Of a stretch of DNA of 60,585 bases, positions 1-8,852 are shown piece by piece. Each line of letters starts with the position of its first letter. The stretch's first letter is position 1. The DNA is taken from positions 1 to 60,585 of the forward strand of contig NZ_PPRN01000024.1 in assembly GCF_002902685.1 (NCBI RefSeq). The letters run 5' to 3'. Under the pieces are notes generated by a model. The model was not told the DNA's origin, made no database searches, and worked only from the letters and a program-made list of their open reading frames with translations. The position numbers were made by a program, and so were the translations under genes. The DNA comes from Staphylococcus pettenkoferi. GTDB taxonomy: Bacteria > Bacillota > Bacilli > Staphylococcales > Staphylococcaceae.

Positions 1-216
1 GGTATATTTATTGACTAGGAGTACAGATTCTACATATATAAGTGCTAAAATCATATATACAAAAAGATTTATGTAAAAAATAACAAAAACTGAAGATATT
101 TTACTGATTTGTTGTCCAGAAGTTTTATCATATATACTTTTCATTAACCCTATTATAAAGATTACAACAGTAGGCCAAAATCCATTGTTTGTTAAGTTTT
201 CTAGTAATTCTTTCAT
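1..216 (-). CDS. Partial small membrane protein, cut by the window edge
   Basis: An open frame runs from an ATG at 216 off the left edge without a stop, giving at least 72 residues. It starts MKELLENLTNNGFWPTVV and has two hydrophobic stretches (about residues 10-24 and 48-68) separated by a short polar segment with Lys and Asp, as expected for two membrane spans. An AGGAG motif lies about 12 bases upstream of the ATG. The size and composition resemble small phage- or plasmid-type membrane proteins, but I do not recognise the family and assign no function. Confidence 0.55.
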   Translation of the reverse strand, partial: MKELLENLTNNGFWPTVVIFIIGLMKSIYDKTSGQQISKISSVFVIFYINLFVYMILALIYVESVLLVNKYT

Positions 217-294
217 ATTTCCTTATTTCTCCTTACTATATACTATTTAAATAAAGAGTAAACTACATAAATATAAATCTCAATCCACAAATAG

Positions 295-331
295 AACCCC
301 ACAGCCAACCTTAACTTGACCGTGGGGCTCA
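295..331 (-). terminator. Terminator-like hairpin after the ABC-ATPase gene
   Basis: The arms CCCCAC and GTGGGG pair around a 19-base loop just beyond the stop of the 337-2046 gene. On the minus strand the stem is followed only by a weak T-rich stretch, so termination is plausible rather than certain. Confidence 0.5.
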
Positions 332-336
332 CATAA

Positions 337-2046
337 TTATTCTTCTATATTCAATCCACGATAGCGATTGATTGTTGCGATGAATTCTTGTTTACGTGGT
401 AGGGCTAAGTCACCTGGATATCGGTTCTTCGGCGCAATGGCATCGAAACCTTCTTCAGCAATTTTACTATAAATCGTATCAGCCACTTCAACGATACTCA
501 TCTTACGCCCTGCCAACTGATGTTGATAGTAATCCAACATCATTGCGATGCAGTTGGTCTGACTCGGGTCAGCGAGTTGTTCCAAACCTGAAATGTCAAT
601 CGGCTCTTTACCATACATAATCGCATGCTTACCTTTCGCTTTCAGACGGCTATCTTTACCTTTCTTGTTAAAGCTTCCTTTCGACGGTACGCGTTGTGGA
701 ATGTCACCAAATTCGCGATCTGAAATATCATCGCGTTGATATTCTGGTGCTTGCGCAATTGCCTTCGCGTCGTCTGTGACATCTTTCAATTCATACTCAT
801 CCATCATAAAGACTTGGTCGGCGACATCGAAGTAGTCACCAGAACCGCCGACGATGAGAATTGTCGATACTTGATAGTCGTCATAAAGTGGTTTGACCTT
901 ACTAGCGAACGGCGTAATCGGCTCTTTCTCCGGAGCTATCAATTTCTGCATGCGGTCGTCGCGGATCATAAAGTTTGTCGCTGTCGTATCTTCGTCAATA
1001 AGGAGTAGTGATGATCCCGCTTCGAGCGTTTCCATCGTATTCGCCGCTTGAGATGTACTACCACTCGCATTCGTCGTAGAGAAATGTGCCGTGTCCTTTT
1101 TACCTGGCAGATTATCAATAAACGGCGTGATATTCACTTTCTCCACGCTACGACCGTCTTCGGCACGAATCTTCATGCCATCCGCACGTGTGATGACGAA
1201 CTCACGACCATCTTGTGCAATATGGTTATAAACGCCAATTTCAAGCGCTTCAAGCAACGTCGATTTACCGTGGAAACCACCACCGACGATGAGCGTAATA
1301 CCAACCGGGATACCCATTCCTGTCAGTTGGCCACCATATGGCAAGTCGAGTGTGATCTCATAACTTTCCGGGCTGGTAAAAGGCACTGCGTCTTGCAGTG
1401 GTAAGTCAGACACGCCATTTTTACGTGGAAGTATCGCCTCATTACCTACAAATGCGACGAGATCACGACGGTCTAACTCTTCACGAATAAATTGCTGGTT
1501 GAGGTAAAGTTCCACTTGTTCTTTCAAGCGACCTTGATCTAAATTGCGATACATTACGGCTTGCTCAACGACATTCGGCATGTGATCGATCATGATGGTC
1601 GCAGCCTTTTTACCTAAAATCTTACGACCTGCAGCTGGCATGCCAATCTCGAAACGCACTTCAATCTCTTTGTCATCGATTTGTACGGCAGAACGGTCGA
1701 GAATCTCTTGGCCACAGCGATCAATCACCATCTTGCCTTTAGATCCTTTCGCACCTTTCTGCGCACGGTTAATTTCTTGACCAAACGTACGTGTTAAGAA
1801 GTCAGTAACCGCTACGACTTTATCATGTGTATCGAGCAAGTCGTCTGGAATCCCCGCCATTTCACGATCCATAAGTACACGCACTTTACTGGGCGGGGCA
1901 AACGGATCCGCTTGCACATGTTCCACGACAAAGGTGAAATCATCGAAACGGTAGTGATTACCATTCAAACGCTTATACGCGCCATACTTACCTCCATCTA
2001 TTGAATGTAACAGTTGTTTCAAATCTTTCGCAGTCTTCAACAGCAT
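337..2046 (-). CDS. ABC-ATPase domain protein (predicted P-loop ATPase)
   Basis: A 569-residue protein of the predicted ABC-class ATPase family (PF09818-like), which lacks membrane segments and is probably cytosolic. A Walker A-like GGGFHGKST lies near residue 255 and a Walker B-like LLLIDEDTTATNF near residue 350. The N-terminal 200 residues and the Lys/Arg-rich region near 445-470 are typical of the family. The molecular function is not established; related eukaryotic proteins are linked to RNA. The GAGGAGG motif directly abuts the ATG at 2046, so translation may really begin at the TTG two codons downstream (2040), where the spacing is 6. It stands alone, divergent from the amidohydrolase operon. 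Confidence 0.85.
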   Translation of the reverse strand: MLLKTAKDLKQLLHSIDGGKYGAYKRLNGNHYRFDDFTFVVEHVQADPFAPPSKVRVLMDREMAGIPDDLLDTHDKVVAVTDFLTRTFGQEINRAQKGAKGSKGKMVIDRCGQEILDRSAVQIDDKEIEVRFEIGMPAAGRKILGKKAATIMIDHMPNVVEQAVMYRNLDQGRLKEQVELYLNQQFIREELDRRDLVAFVGNEAILPRKNGVSDLPLQDAVPFTSPESYEITLDLPYGGQLTGMGIPVGITLIVGGGFHGKSTLLEALEIGVYNHIAQDGREFVITRADGMKIRAEDGRSVEKVNITPFIDNLPGKKDTAHFSTTNASGSTSQAANTMETLEAGSSLLLIDEDTTATNFMIRDDRMQKLIAPEKEPITPFASKVKPLYDDYQVSTILIVGGSGDYFDVADQVFMMDEYELKDVTDDAKAIAQAPEYQRDDISDREFGDIPQRVPSKGSFNKKGKDSRLKAKGKHAIMYGKEPIDISGLEQLADPSQTNCIAMMLDYYQHQLAGRKMSIVEVADTIYSKIAEEGFDAIAPKNRYPGDLALPRKQEFIATINRYRGLNIEE

Positions 2047-2146
2047 CCTCCTCGTCTCAATTATCTTATTGATTGTTTACCCAACTCTCGTGGGCTAGGA
2101 AACTTCACGCCATTGACTGTTTTTAAAGATAAAATTTCAGAATTAT

Positions 2147-2192
2147 TTGACTTAACGGTAAATTTTAAGTACTCTTTTTGTAAACGATTACA
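2147..2192 (+). promoter_or_regulatory. Promoter with CcpA cre site for the amidohydrolase operon
   Basis: A TTGACT (2147-2152), 17-base spacer and TACTCT (2170-2175) give a plausible sigma-A promoter. It is followed at 2179-2192 by TGTAAACGATTACA, which fits the cre consensus TGWNANCGNTNWCA at every position. A cre just after the -10 box and immediately before the ribosome binding site should let CcpA block transcription when preferred sugars are present. Confidence 0.75.
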
Positions 2193-2206
2193 AAGGAAGT
2201 GTTATT

Positions 2207-3376
2207 ATGTCCATCAATCTTCAACAGGTACCGGCTGTGGATGTTCATTGCCATCCATTTGTCGCACCTGAGAAGCCACACACCGTAGAAAGTTTCTTGA
2301 ATACATTATCACTTTCAGTCATCCCCGATATGTTTACCAAACAAGATATTTCAGAGAATGGCATTGTTCCGGGCATGAATATGTATTTACAACTCACTAT
2401 TCGACGCTTGGCTCAATTCTTCCAATGTGAACCACATATCGAGGCTGTAGTGGAAGCGCGTAATCAACACGCTGAAGATTATGCCAACTACACTCAAAGT
2501 TTGTATCAAGATGCGAATATTACTGGCATGATTGTCGATTACGGCTATCCCGTGCCCCATATTCCGAAAGCAGACTCTGAACAAACGGCAGGCTTTCACA
2601 CCTTTGAAATTTATCGCATTGAACCCGTGATGGAACATTACGGCGCGCAATGTCAGACTTTTACCGAATTCAAACAAGCCTACTACGACGATTTACTACA
2701 AACCTTGCAACGACCTGATGTTGTGGGTCTGAAATCGATCATCGCTTACCGCAGTGGTCTAGAAGTGCTGCCGAAAGATGAAGACAAAGCGGCAGATGCT
2801 TACGCTACGTTCCGCAATGACACGCGTGCAGCTGTGAAACCGTTGCGTGACTACTGTATGCATTTGGCGATGGAAGCATGTACAGAAACGGACAAAGTGA
2901 TGCATATCCATACTGGTGTGGGCGATGGCGAAGTCGTCTTACCGAAAGCGAGTCCAAGTTTGTTGATTGATATGTTACGTACGCCGAAGTACAGCCAGAC
3001 GAAAGTCCATTTCGTGCATGGCGGTTATCCGTGGATGGAGGAAGCGGCGTTTATCACGAGCATCTTGCCTAACGTCTATATGGACATCTCACTTCAGATT
3101 CCGTTCGCGGGACACGGAGCGAAACGGATTCTTTCTACCGTCTTCGAGTTCGCGCCGTTCGACAAAGTGATGTTCGGCTCAGACTGTTTCAGCGCGCCAG
3201 AGATGAACTGGTTAGCGGCGAAATTGTTCCGCCAAGATTTGACCGAGGTCTTAGAGACGTGGGTCGAACGCGACTATATGGACGAGCACATGGCGCAAGA
3301 GATTGGTGAGATGGTGCTGTACCGTAACTTCGAACGCGTTTATCAAGATGCGATTACTGCTTGTAGTGACGCATAG
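2207..3376 (+). CDS. Amidohydrolase 2 family metal-dependent hydrolase (FluG N-terminal type)
   Basis: A 389-residue TIM-barrel amidohydrolase (Amidohydro_2). The metal-binding motif DVHCHPF lies near residues 14-20, MHIHTGVGDGE near 231, FVHGGYPW near 270 and FGSDCFS near 322, which are the usual positions of the His and Asp metal ligands. An AAAGGAAGTG ribosome binding site precedes the ATG. It heads an operon with an M20 amidohydrolase and a glutamine-synthetase-like ligase. The same amidohydrolase plus ligase pair is fused in eukaryotic FluG proteins, so hydrolysis of an amide or gamma-glutamyl conjugate is a reasonable inference. The substrate is unknown. The cre at 2179-2192 indicates carbon catabolite control. 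Confidence 0.85.
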   Translation: MSINLQQVPAVDVHCHPFVAPEKPHTVESFLNTLSLSVIPDMFTKQDISENGIVPGMNMYLQLTIRRLAQFFQCEPHIEAVVEARNQHAEDYANYTQSLYQDANITGMIVDYGYPVPHIPKADSEQTAGFHTFEIYRIEPVMEHYGAQCQTFTEFKQAYYDDLLQTLQRPDVVGLKSIIAYRSGLEVLPKDEDKAADAYATFRNDTRAAVKPLRDYCMHLAMEACTETDKVMHIHTGVGDGEVVLPKASPSLLIDMLRTPKYSQTKVHFVHGGYPWMEEAAFITSILPNVYMDISLQIPFAGHGAKRILSTVFEFAPFDKVMFGSDCFSAPEMNWLAAKLFRQDLTEVLETWVERDYMDEHMAQEIGEMVLYRNFERVYQDAITACSDA

Positions 3377-3501
3377 GCGAGTATCACTTTCGAGAGTGGT
3401 AAAAGGACGGGGCGCCTGACATACATGAACATTTTACTATCATAAAAAAAGAGAACGCTCTCCCCACTAAGCAACACAATTCAACTAAAAGGAGTGAGAA
3501 G

Positions 3502-4677
3502 ATGACGCAACCTGTAAAGTGGTCTTGGAAAGACGAATTGAATGATAAGTTATTTGAGATTCGCAAACATTTACACCAACATCCCGAACTATCATTCCAA
3601 GAACATGAAACACAACAATACATCGCAAAGGTGCTAGATGACTGGAACATTCCATATCAAACCATTACTGATACCGGACTCTATGTCGATATCGAAGGTT
3701 CTAAAGAGGGTCAACACATCGCCTTACGTGCCGACATTGATGCCCTTCCCATTACAGAGAAATCGGATGTCGACTTCCCTTCTCAAAATGAAGGTGTCAT
3801 GCACGCCTGCGGACACGATGGTCACACGACGATTCTGTTAGGTGCGGTCTATCATTTGTGGCAACACCGTGATCAACTGAAAGGTTCAGTACGCTGCATT
3901 TTTCAACCTGGCGAAGAAGCAGATGGCGCTGCTGAACAATTGATACAGGCTGGTGTACTGACTGATCCACAGATTGAGAATATCATCGCGCTACACGTGT
4001 GGCCGAAACTCCCACTCGGTACGATTGGGACTATCAAGGGGCCAGTAACCGCTTCGTGCGATGACTTCGTACTCAAAGTCCACGGTAAAGGTGGACACGC
4101 GGCACGACCTTATGAAGGAATCGATGCTTTAGCGATTACGCACGAAATTGTTCAAGCACTCAAGTTTCTCGAAACACGCGTGCTTGATCCAGTGAAACCT
4201 CACCTCATTCACGTAGGTAAAGTTGAAGGTGGACAATCCAACAACTCGATTGCAGATGAAGTGGTAGTAGAAGGCTCTGTGCGTACTGTTGACCACGAGA
4301 TGCGACAAGAGATTGAAGCGCATTTTACCCGATTAGTAAAAGAGACTGCTGAACGCTTTGGCGGCAGCGTCGATATCGAGTACATCAATGGCCATCCACC
4401 TGTGATTAATGACGACGAAATTACTGATCAGCTCGAGCGCAGTGCCAGTCAGATTGTCGGCGAGGACAACATCATCGACCTTGGTCAACCGTCGATGGGA
4501 GCCGACGATTTCGGTTACTACTCTGAACAACTGCCGAGCACCTATTTCCGTCTAGGAATTAGCGAAGCGCACGAGACAACCTACGATTTACACCACCCGC
4601 AGTTTAAATTTAATGAAGAAGCCATCATTTATGGCGCGAAGATCTTTACGCAATATGCATTGGATATGTTGCACTAA
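3502..4677 (+). CDS. M20 family metallopeptidase / N-acyl-amino-acid amidohydrolase
   Basis: A 391-residue protein of the HipO/YxeP-like amidohydrolase family (peptidase M20D), cytosolic. Near residue 97 MHACGHDGHT carries metal ligands; ALRADIDALP (about 73), FQPGEEADGA (about 134), ALHVWP (about 156) and SMGADDFGYY (about 332) are the other family signatures. The family removes acyl or aminoacyl groups from amino acids. A strong AAAGGAGTG site sits before the ATG. It lies 125 bases after the amidohydrolase and 54 bases before the ligase gene, so the three are probably one operon for breakdown of an amide-linked nitrogen compound. Confidence 0.88.
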   Translation: MTQPVKWSWKDELNDKLFEIRKHLHQHPELSFQEHETQQYIAKVLDDWNIPYQTITDTGLYVDIEGSKEGQHIALRADIDALPITEKSDVDFPSQNEGVMHACGHDGHTTILLGAVYHLWQHRDQLKGSVRCIFQPGEEADGAAEQLIQAGVLTDPQIENIIALHVWPKLPLGTIGTIKGPVTASCDDFVLKVHGKGGHAARPYEGIDALAITHEIVQALKFLETRVLDPVKPHLIHVGKVEGGQSNNSIADEVVVEGSVRTVDHEMRQEIEAHFTRLVKETAERFGGSVDIEYINGHPPVINDDEITDQLERSASQIVGEDNIIDLGQPSMGADDFGYYSEQLPSTYFRLGISEAHETTYDLHHPQFKFNEEAIIYGAKIFTQYALDMLH

Positions 4678-4731
4678 CTGATTTGTATTCCGTAACTCAG
4701 CACTTCGACACGATTTAAGGAGGCGATAACT

Positions 4732-6096
4732 ATGGTAAATAATCAGAATGACAAGATTCAACAAGTTCTAGATCGAGTACAAGACGACAATATTGAATTT
4801 ATCCGTATGGAGTTTCTCGACTACACAGGAGTGACGCGTGGGCGTACGATTCGCAACGACAACTTGCGTGCAGCGATGGAAGACGGCGTTAACTTCAGTA
4901 CGGCGATTATGAGCTTTGACATGTTCGATGAGTTTATCGAAGGTGGCGCGTATGGTTCTAACGATGGGGACTTCTTCGCGATTCCAGACCCTGATACGTA
5001 TGCGGTCGTTCCTTTCCGGGAGAAGACTGCTCGTATGCTCTGTGACCTATACGATGTGAATGGTGAACCATGGGAAGGTTGTCCACGTAATGCTTTAAAA
5101 CGTTTGTTGGAAAAAGTAGAAAAGTTATTAGGCGGCAAGTTGAACATGGCCTATGAACAAGAAGCGTATCTATTGGATACAGATGAGAAAGGCAACATCC
5201 TTCCAGCTGACCAATCACATTGTTTCTCAACAGATGGGGTCGATATTCAAGATAGTTTCGTTCAATCATTCGTCCATGCTTTAGAGACAATGGGCGTAAC
5301 GACAGAACAAATTTCCAGTGAATATGGTCCAGGTCAACTTGAGGTAAACTTGAAGTATGCGGATGCGTTGAAAGCGACAGATGACCAAGTGACATTTACG
5401 CATTTATTTAAGCAAATCGCGCGTCAACATGACATGCTAGGTACGTTGATGGCGAAACCGTTTGAGGATCAGCCAGGAAGCGGCTTACATGTCCATATTA
5501 GCTTATATGACGAAGACGGTAACAACTTATTCGAAGATCCAGACGATAAGCGCGGCTTGCAGTTATCTCAGAACGCGTATTACTTTATCGGCGGCTTGTT
5601 GAAGCATGGTCGCTCACTCGTCGGCATTGGCGCCCCAACGTTCAACTCTTACAAGCGTATGCAGCCAGGTTCTTGGGCACCTGCACATGTATGTTATGGT
5701 GATGCGAACCGTTCTGTACTCGTTCGTGTGCCTGAAGTTCGTCGTGCACGTCGCTTTGAGTTCCGTGGCGCTGACGGCTCTTGTAACCCTTACTTACTGT
5801 CTACATGCTTATTAGCGGCAGGTCTCGATGGTATTCAGAATAAAATTGATCCAGGTGACCCAATGCAAGAAGACGTAGCTGAGTTTGATGATGAGCAGTT
5901 AAAAGAACATGGCATTGAATGGGTGCCACGTGATTTATTAGAAGCGGTTCAAACGATTGAGAAAGATGCGGTGTTAGGAGAAACAATCGGTCAATCGATT
6001 TGGAAAGAGTTTATGAATGTGAAGCGGAGCGAATGGAAGAAATATACGCAGCACATTAGTGGTTGGGAATTAGAGAGCATTTCGAAGATATTCTAA
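4732..6096 (+). CDS. Glutamine synthetase family protein (PuuA/FluG-like gamma-glutamyl ligase)
   Basis: A 454-residue protein with the glutamine synthetase fold. The N-terminal beta-grasp (residues 15-110) is followed by the catalytic domain, with AYEQEAYLL near 140, GPGQLEVNLKYADAL near 200, GSGLHVHISL near 248 and RVPEVRRARRFEFRGADGSCNPYL near 330-353. It is not expected to be the housekeeping GlnA, because it sits in a catabolic operon with two amidohydrolases and resembles gamma-glutamylpolyamine or FluG-type ligases. The likely reaction is ATP-dependent gamma-glutamylation of an amine, but the acceptor is unknown. AAGGAGGCG lies 8 bases before the ATG. Confidence 0.85.
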   Translation: MVNNQNDKIQQVLDRVQDDNIEFIRMEFLDYTGVTRGRTIRNDNLRAAMEDGVNFSTAIMSFDMFDEFIEGGAYGSNDGDFFAIPDPDTYAVVPFREKTARMLCDLYDVNGEPWEGCPRNALKRLLEKVEKLLGGKLNMAYEQEAYLLDTDEKGNILPADQSHCFSTDGVDIQDSFVQSFVHALETMGVTTEQISSEYGPGQLEVNLKYADALKATDDQVTFTHLFKQIARQHDMLGTLMAKPFEDQPGSGLHVHISLYDEDGNNLFEDPDDKRGLQLSQNAYYFIGGLLKHGRSLVGIGAPTFNSYKRMQPGSWAPAHVCYGDANRSVLVRVPEVRRARRFEFRGADGSCNPYLLSTCLLAAGLDGIQNKIDPGDPMQEDVAEFDDEQLKEHGIEWVPRDLLEAVQTIEKDAVLGETIGQSIWKEFMNVKRSEWKKYTQHISGWELESISKIF

Positions 6097-6109
6097 GGAA
6101 GAAATACAG

Positions 6110-6146
6110 AAAATCCAGTCAATGCGTGAGGCACTGGCTGGATTTC
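6110..6146. terminator. Shared bidirectional terminator
   Basis: The arms AAATCCAG and CTGGATTT with extended imperfect pairing lie between convergent genes. A T-rich run (TTTCTTCTTGTTTT) follows on the plus strand. Confidence 0.75.
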
Positions 6147-6154
6147 TTCTTGTT

Positions 6155-6790
6155 TTAGAGTTCTTGATTTTTAAAAATGGATAGGGAAGAAAAGTATGAT
6201 ATAAACAACATAATAATCCCAAAGATACCGAAACCAATGACGCTAGTTAATGCAGTCGTATCATGCACAACGCCAGTGAAGCTACCTGCTTTCATAAAGG
6301 CAGGTTGAATCGTTAAGAAGTAAATCGCGAAGAATGCGATTAACAATACAAACGTAACCGTCATTAAAATTGAATTTGAATTTTCTGGACCAAATTTAAA
6401 AGTAAACGGAAAAATTAAAGAGTAAATACCTACTGACCCTAAACCAAATAAAATAGCGAGTAAAGCAAGGGTTAGGCTCTGTTGTAAGATTAAGATAGCA
6501 ATCATACCAATAATTAAACCAATCACTACGGCAATAAGAACAAAAATAAAGTATGAATTAACGTAACCTTTTCGTCCGTTTGGAAGTGTTGATACGTAGT
6601 ACATCCAATGCGATTCTTTCTCATGCTTAATATTATCAGATGCCGGGTTCAACAGAAGAACCATTGGCATAAAGCATCCCATCATTGGATTAATGAATGA
6701 AAAAACTAATGACATAATAATACCGATAATCAAATACATAATAAATTGCTTTTTCGTCGCATAGAAATTTGTTAGAAATACACCTTTCAT
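6155..6790 (-). CDS. ABC-2 type transporter permease
   Basis: A 211-residue integral membrane protein with about six hydrophobic segments (roughly residues 17-35, 40-50, 75-105, 108-130, 140-160 and 180-203). It has the layout of an ABC-2 permease without its own ATPase. Its ATG overlaps the stop of the ATPase gene (TAATG), so the two are translationally coupled. It is the last gene of a four-gene operon (XRE regulator, DUF3169 protein, ATPase, permease). Export of a small hydrophobic molecule or peptide is likely by analogy with other small ABC-2 pairs; the substrate is not known. Confidence 0.8.
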   Translation of the reverse strand: MKGVFLTNFYATKKQFIMYLIIGIIMSLVFSFINPMMGCFMPMVLLLNPASDNIKHEKESHWMYYVSTLPNGRKGYVNSYFIFVLIAVVIGLIIGMIAILILQQSLTLALLAILFGLGSVGIYSLIFPFTFKFGPENSNSILMTVTFVLLIAFFAIYFLTIQPAFMKAGSFTGVVHDTTALTSVIGFGIFGIIMLFISYFSSLSIFKNQEL

Positions 6791-7632
6791 TAGATTTCAC
6801 CTCGCATCAAGATTTTTGTCGCATCATCGATTGAGTTTAGAGATTCCGCACCCTCTACTTGTGTATAATCATTCACTAGAGAAATGCGTTCTCCACGGTA
6901 TCCTCTTGACGCAACGAGCACTTGGTTCGGCACGTAGAACTCCTCTACCGGTTGACGCACGATACCGTATCGTTGTAGCAACTTCTCTTTTTCTTCAGTT
7001 AAAATGATTCGACCATCTCTCATAAAGACAAGTTTCGTCGCAATCGTCTCAATATCTTCTGAAATATGAGAAGAAATCATAATGCCATTGTTCTCACCTA
7101 TATAATCTTCTAATATATCAAGCACCTCTTCACGACCTGAGACATCCATCCCTGCAGTCGCTTCGTCGAGGATAAGCAGACGACTATCATGTGCGAGCGC
7201 CATTGATATCGCAACTTTCATCTTCATTCCTCGTGAGAAGTCTTTGACCGGGCGATTGGTTGGTAACTCGAATTGTTGAATTAATTCGTTAAATTTATCG
7301 CTATCCCATGTTTGATAAATATGTGAAAATGCCTTCTCAATGTGCTTAATATCTAACTTATGAGGCACACGCAAATCATCGAATACGACGCCTAAATATT
7401 CTTTATACTGCTCGTTTTCAGAGGTCACTTTCTGATCAAAGAATTCTATTTCTCCTGAGCTTGGAAAACGATTCCCGACAAGCGTGTTGATCAACGTAGA
7501 TTTACCTGAACCGTTCTTCCCTACTAATCCGACCACCTCTCCTGGTCGAATCGTTAAGTTAAGGCCAGATAATGTGAATTCACTATCTTTATAAGATTTA
7601 TTGAGATCTTTCACATTTAATAAATAGTCCAT
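6790..7632 (-). CDS. ABC transporter ATP-binding protein
   Basis: A 280-residue ABC ATPase: Walker A GLVGKNGSGKST near residue 37, the variant signature DFSRGMKMK near 136, Walker B LLILDEATAGMD near 153 and the switch His in ISSHISED near 190. The C-terminal 60 residues lie beyond the core domain and are characteristic of ABC-2 exporter ATPases. It is followed with a one-base stop/start overlap by its permease and preceded by the DUF3169 membrane protein, making a small exporter under the XRE regulator encoded first in the operon. Confidence 0.88.
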   Translation of the reverse strand: MDYLLNVKDLNKSYKDSEFTLSGLNLTIRPGEVVGLVGKNGSGKSTLINTLVGNRFPSSGEIEFFDQKVTSENEQYKEYLGVVFDDLRVPHKLDIKHIEKAFSHIYQTWDSDKFNELIQQFELPTNRPVKDFSRGMKMKVAISMALAHDSRLLILDEATAGMDVSGREEVLDILEDYIGENNGIMISSHISEDIETIATKLVFMRDGRIILTEEKEKLLQRYGIVRQPVEEFYVPNQVLVASRGYRGERISLVNDYTQVEGAESLNSIDDATKILMRGEI

Positions 7633-7647
7633 TATATTCTCCCTTTC

Positions 7648-8370
7648 TTAGTTTTTATAGTATTTCGCAACTTTGAAAGTATAAGTTAGTGAGTTATAGA
7701 TGAAAATAATGATTAATACGAGCATGCCAATGCTTTGGTTGTCGCCTGTTGCCATTGAATAGAAGTATAAAAATAAGATTCCAACTATTACTAAGGAAAG
7801 TGTAACCGCGTTAACTTTAAAAAGAGATTTCAATGTAATATGACGTTCACCTTCGTCCATCACACTTAAACGCTTTTCTGTATAATTCTTGTCTCCAACT
7901 TTAGGCATTCGAGAATCTAATTTACGTGCATAAACACCATTAATCGTTCCCCAAATAACTACGACAAAAAATGGTATAAGTGCGATAAAATAAACTTCTA
8001 TGGAACCGTGTCCTAGTACAATAATAAATAAATTTAAAAATGCGATACCATAGCTAGCTAACAGTAACTTTTGAGCTTCTATAAAATGAATACTACTTTT
8101 TTGTTCATATGTATCTACATTATCTTCACTAATATCTTTCTCTAATGCTTTTTTATAAAAATATGCATTACGTGCATATTTAAAGGCAAATATTCCTAAA
8201 ATCAAAATTATAATTAGTGAAATAGCAGTAATAATAATAGAATTACTAAGATTAGCAAAAAACAAAAATTCACTAATATTGATGTCTTCGCCCCACCCTA
8301 TAATTAGGCCTACAATTCCACCCACAATTCCACCAAGTATCAATAAACCTATGTATCTTCCGACCTTCAC
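7648..8370 (-). CDS. DUF3169-type integral membrane protein
   Basis: A 240-residue protein with about six membrane segments: two in the first 65 residues, two near 105-150, two near 190-230. It has a charged cytosolic loop near 70-95 and another near 150-180. The pattern matches DUF3169 membrane proteins found beside small XRE regulators and ABC-2 exporters in staphylococci. It starts at a GTG (8370) overlapping the TGA of the regulator by four bases, with GAGGAGG seven bases upstream inside the regulator gene. Its role is unknown; it may be an accessory exporter or immunity subunit. Confidence 0.75.
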   Translation of the reverse strand: MKVGRYIGLLILGGIVGGIVGLIIGWGEDINISEFLFFANLSNSIIITAISLIIILILGIFAFKYARNAYFYKKALEKDISEDNVDTYEQKSSIHFIEAQKLLLASYGIAFLNLFIIVLGHGSIEVYFIALIPFFVVVIWGTINGVYARKLDSRMPKVGDKNYTEKRLSVMDEGERHITLKSLFKVNAVTLSLVIVGILFLYFYSMATGDNQSIGMLVLIIIFIYNSLTYTFKVAKYYKN

Positions 8371-8570
8371 AATTCGTCCTCCTCAAATATAAAGATATCT
8401 TCTACTGGTTCGTTAAATATACGTGCGATTCTCACTGCAGTTAGAATGGATGGCATGAAGTCGTTTCGTTCAATCAAAGAGACCGTTTGTCTAGAAATTC
8501 CTGCTTTTCTAGCAAGTTGCGTTTGATTATAGCCATCTCGAGCACGTAATTCTTTAAGTCGATTGCGCAA
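8367..8570 (-). CDS. Small XRE-family HTH repressor
   Basis: A 67-residue protein that is almost entirely a Cro/CI helix-turn-helix, with the recognition region TQLARKAGISRQTVSLIERN at residues 18-37 and an acidic tail. It starts at TTG (8570) behind GGAGTTGAGGG. Proteins of this size act as dimeric repressors. The perfect palindrome at 8614-8637, overlapping the -35 region of its own promoter, is the obvious candidate operator. It leads the DUF3169/ABC exporter operon with four-base coupling to the next gene. Confidence 0.85.
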   Translation of the reverse strand: MRNRLKELRARDGYNQTQLARKAGISRQTVSLIERNDFMPSILTAVRIARIFNEPVEDIFIFEEDEL

Positions 8571-8592
8571 TTTCCCTCAACTCCTTAGTTCA

Positions 8593-8637
8593 TAATATAT
8601 AATACTTTAGTCATTTTGACAAGTATAGTTGTCAAAA
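8593..8637 (-). promoter_or_regulatory. Autoregulated promoter with a perfect palindromic operator
   Basis: Arms TTTTGACAA and TTGTCAAAA are separated by six bases (8614-8637). On the minus strand TTGTCA within this palindrome, a 17-base spacer and TATATT make a sigma-A promoter for the XRE operon, so a bound repressor would cover the -35 box. Confidence 0.65.
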
Positions 8638-8852
8638 AGAAACATATAGTAGTCATTCGATAGTTGATATCAAGGTCGTGCTAAGTGGCTTCGTTTCTAC
8701 TAAAAGGATGTAACGGTGACAAGGATGTTGCTCGACGTTAGCTTTTTGCAGCTCCTCAAGATGATTGTTCTATCAATTTCACAAATTTCCTCTTCTAAAA
8801 AGACAATATTTGTCCATTTCTGGCTATATACTAATTACAGGAGTTGAAATTT

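Noticed and set aside
396..1780. Plus-strand frames opposite the ABC-ATPase gene
   Set aside because: Antisense shadows of a well-supported gene with Walker motifs.
8844..8852. TTG start for the WYL regulator
   Set aside because: It lies one base from the CAGGAG motif; the ATG at 8853 has proper spacing.
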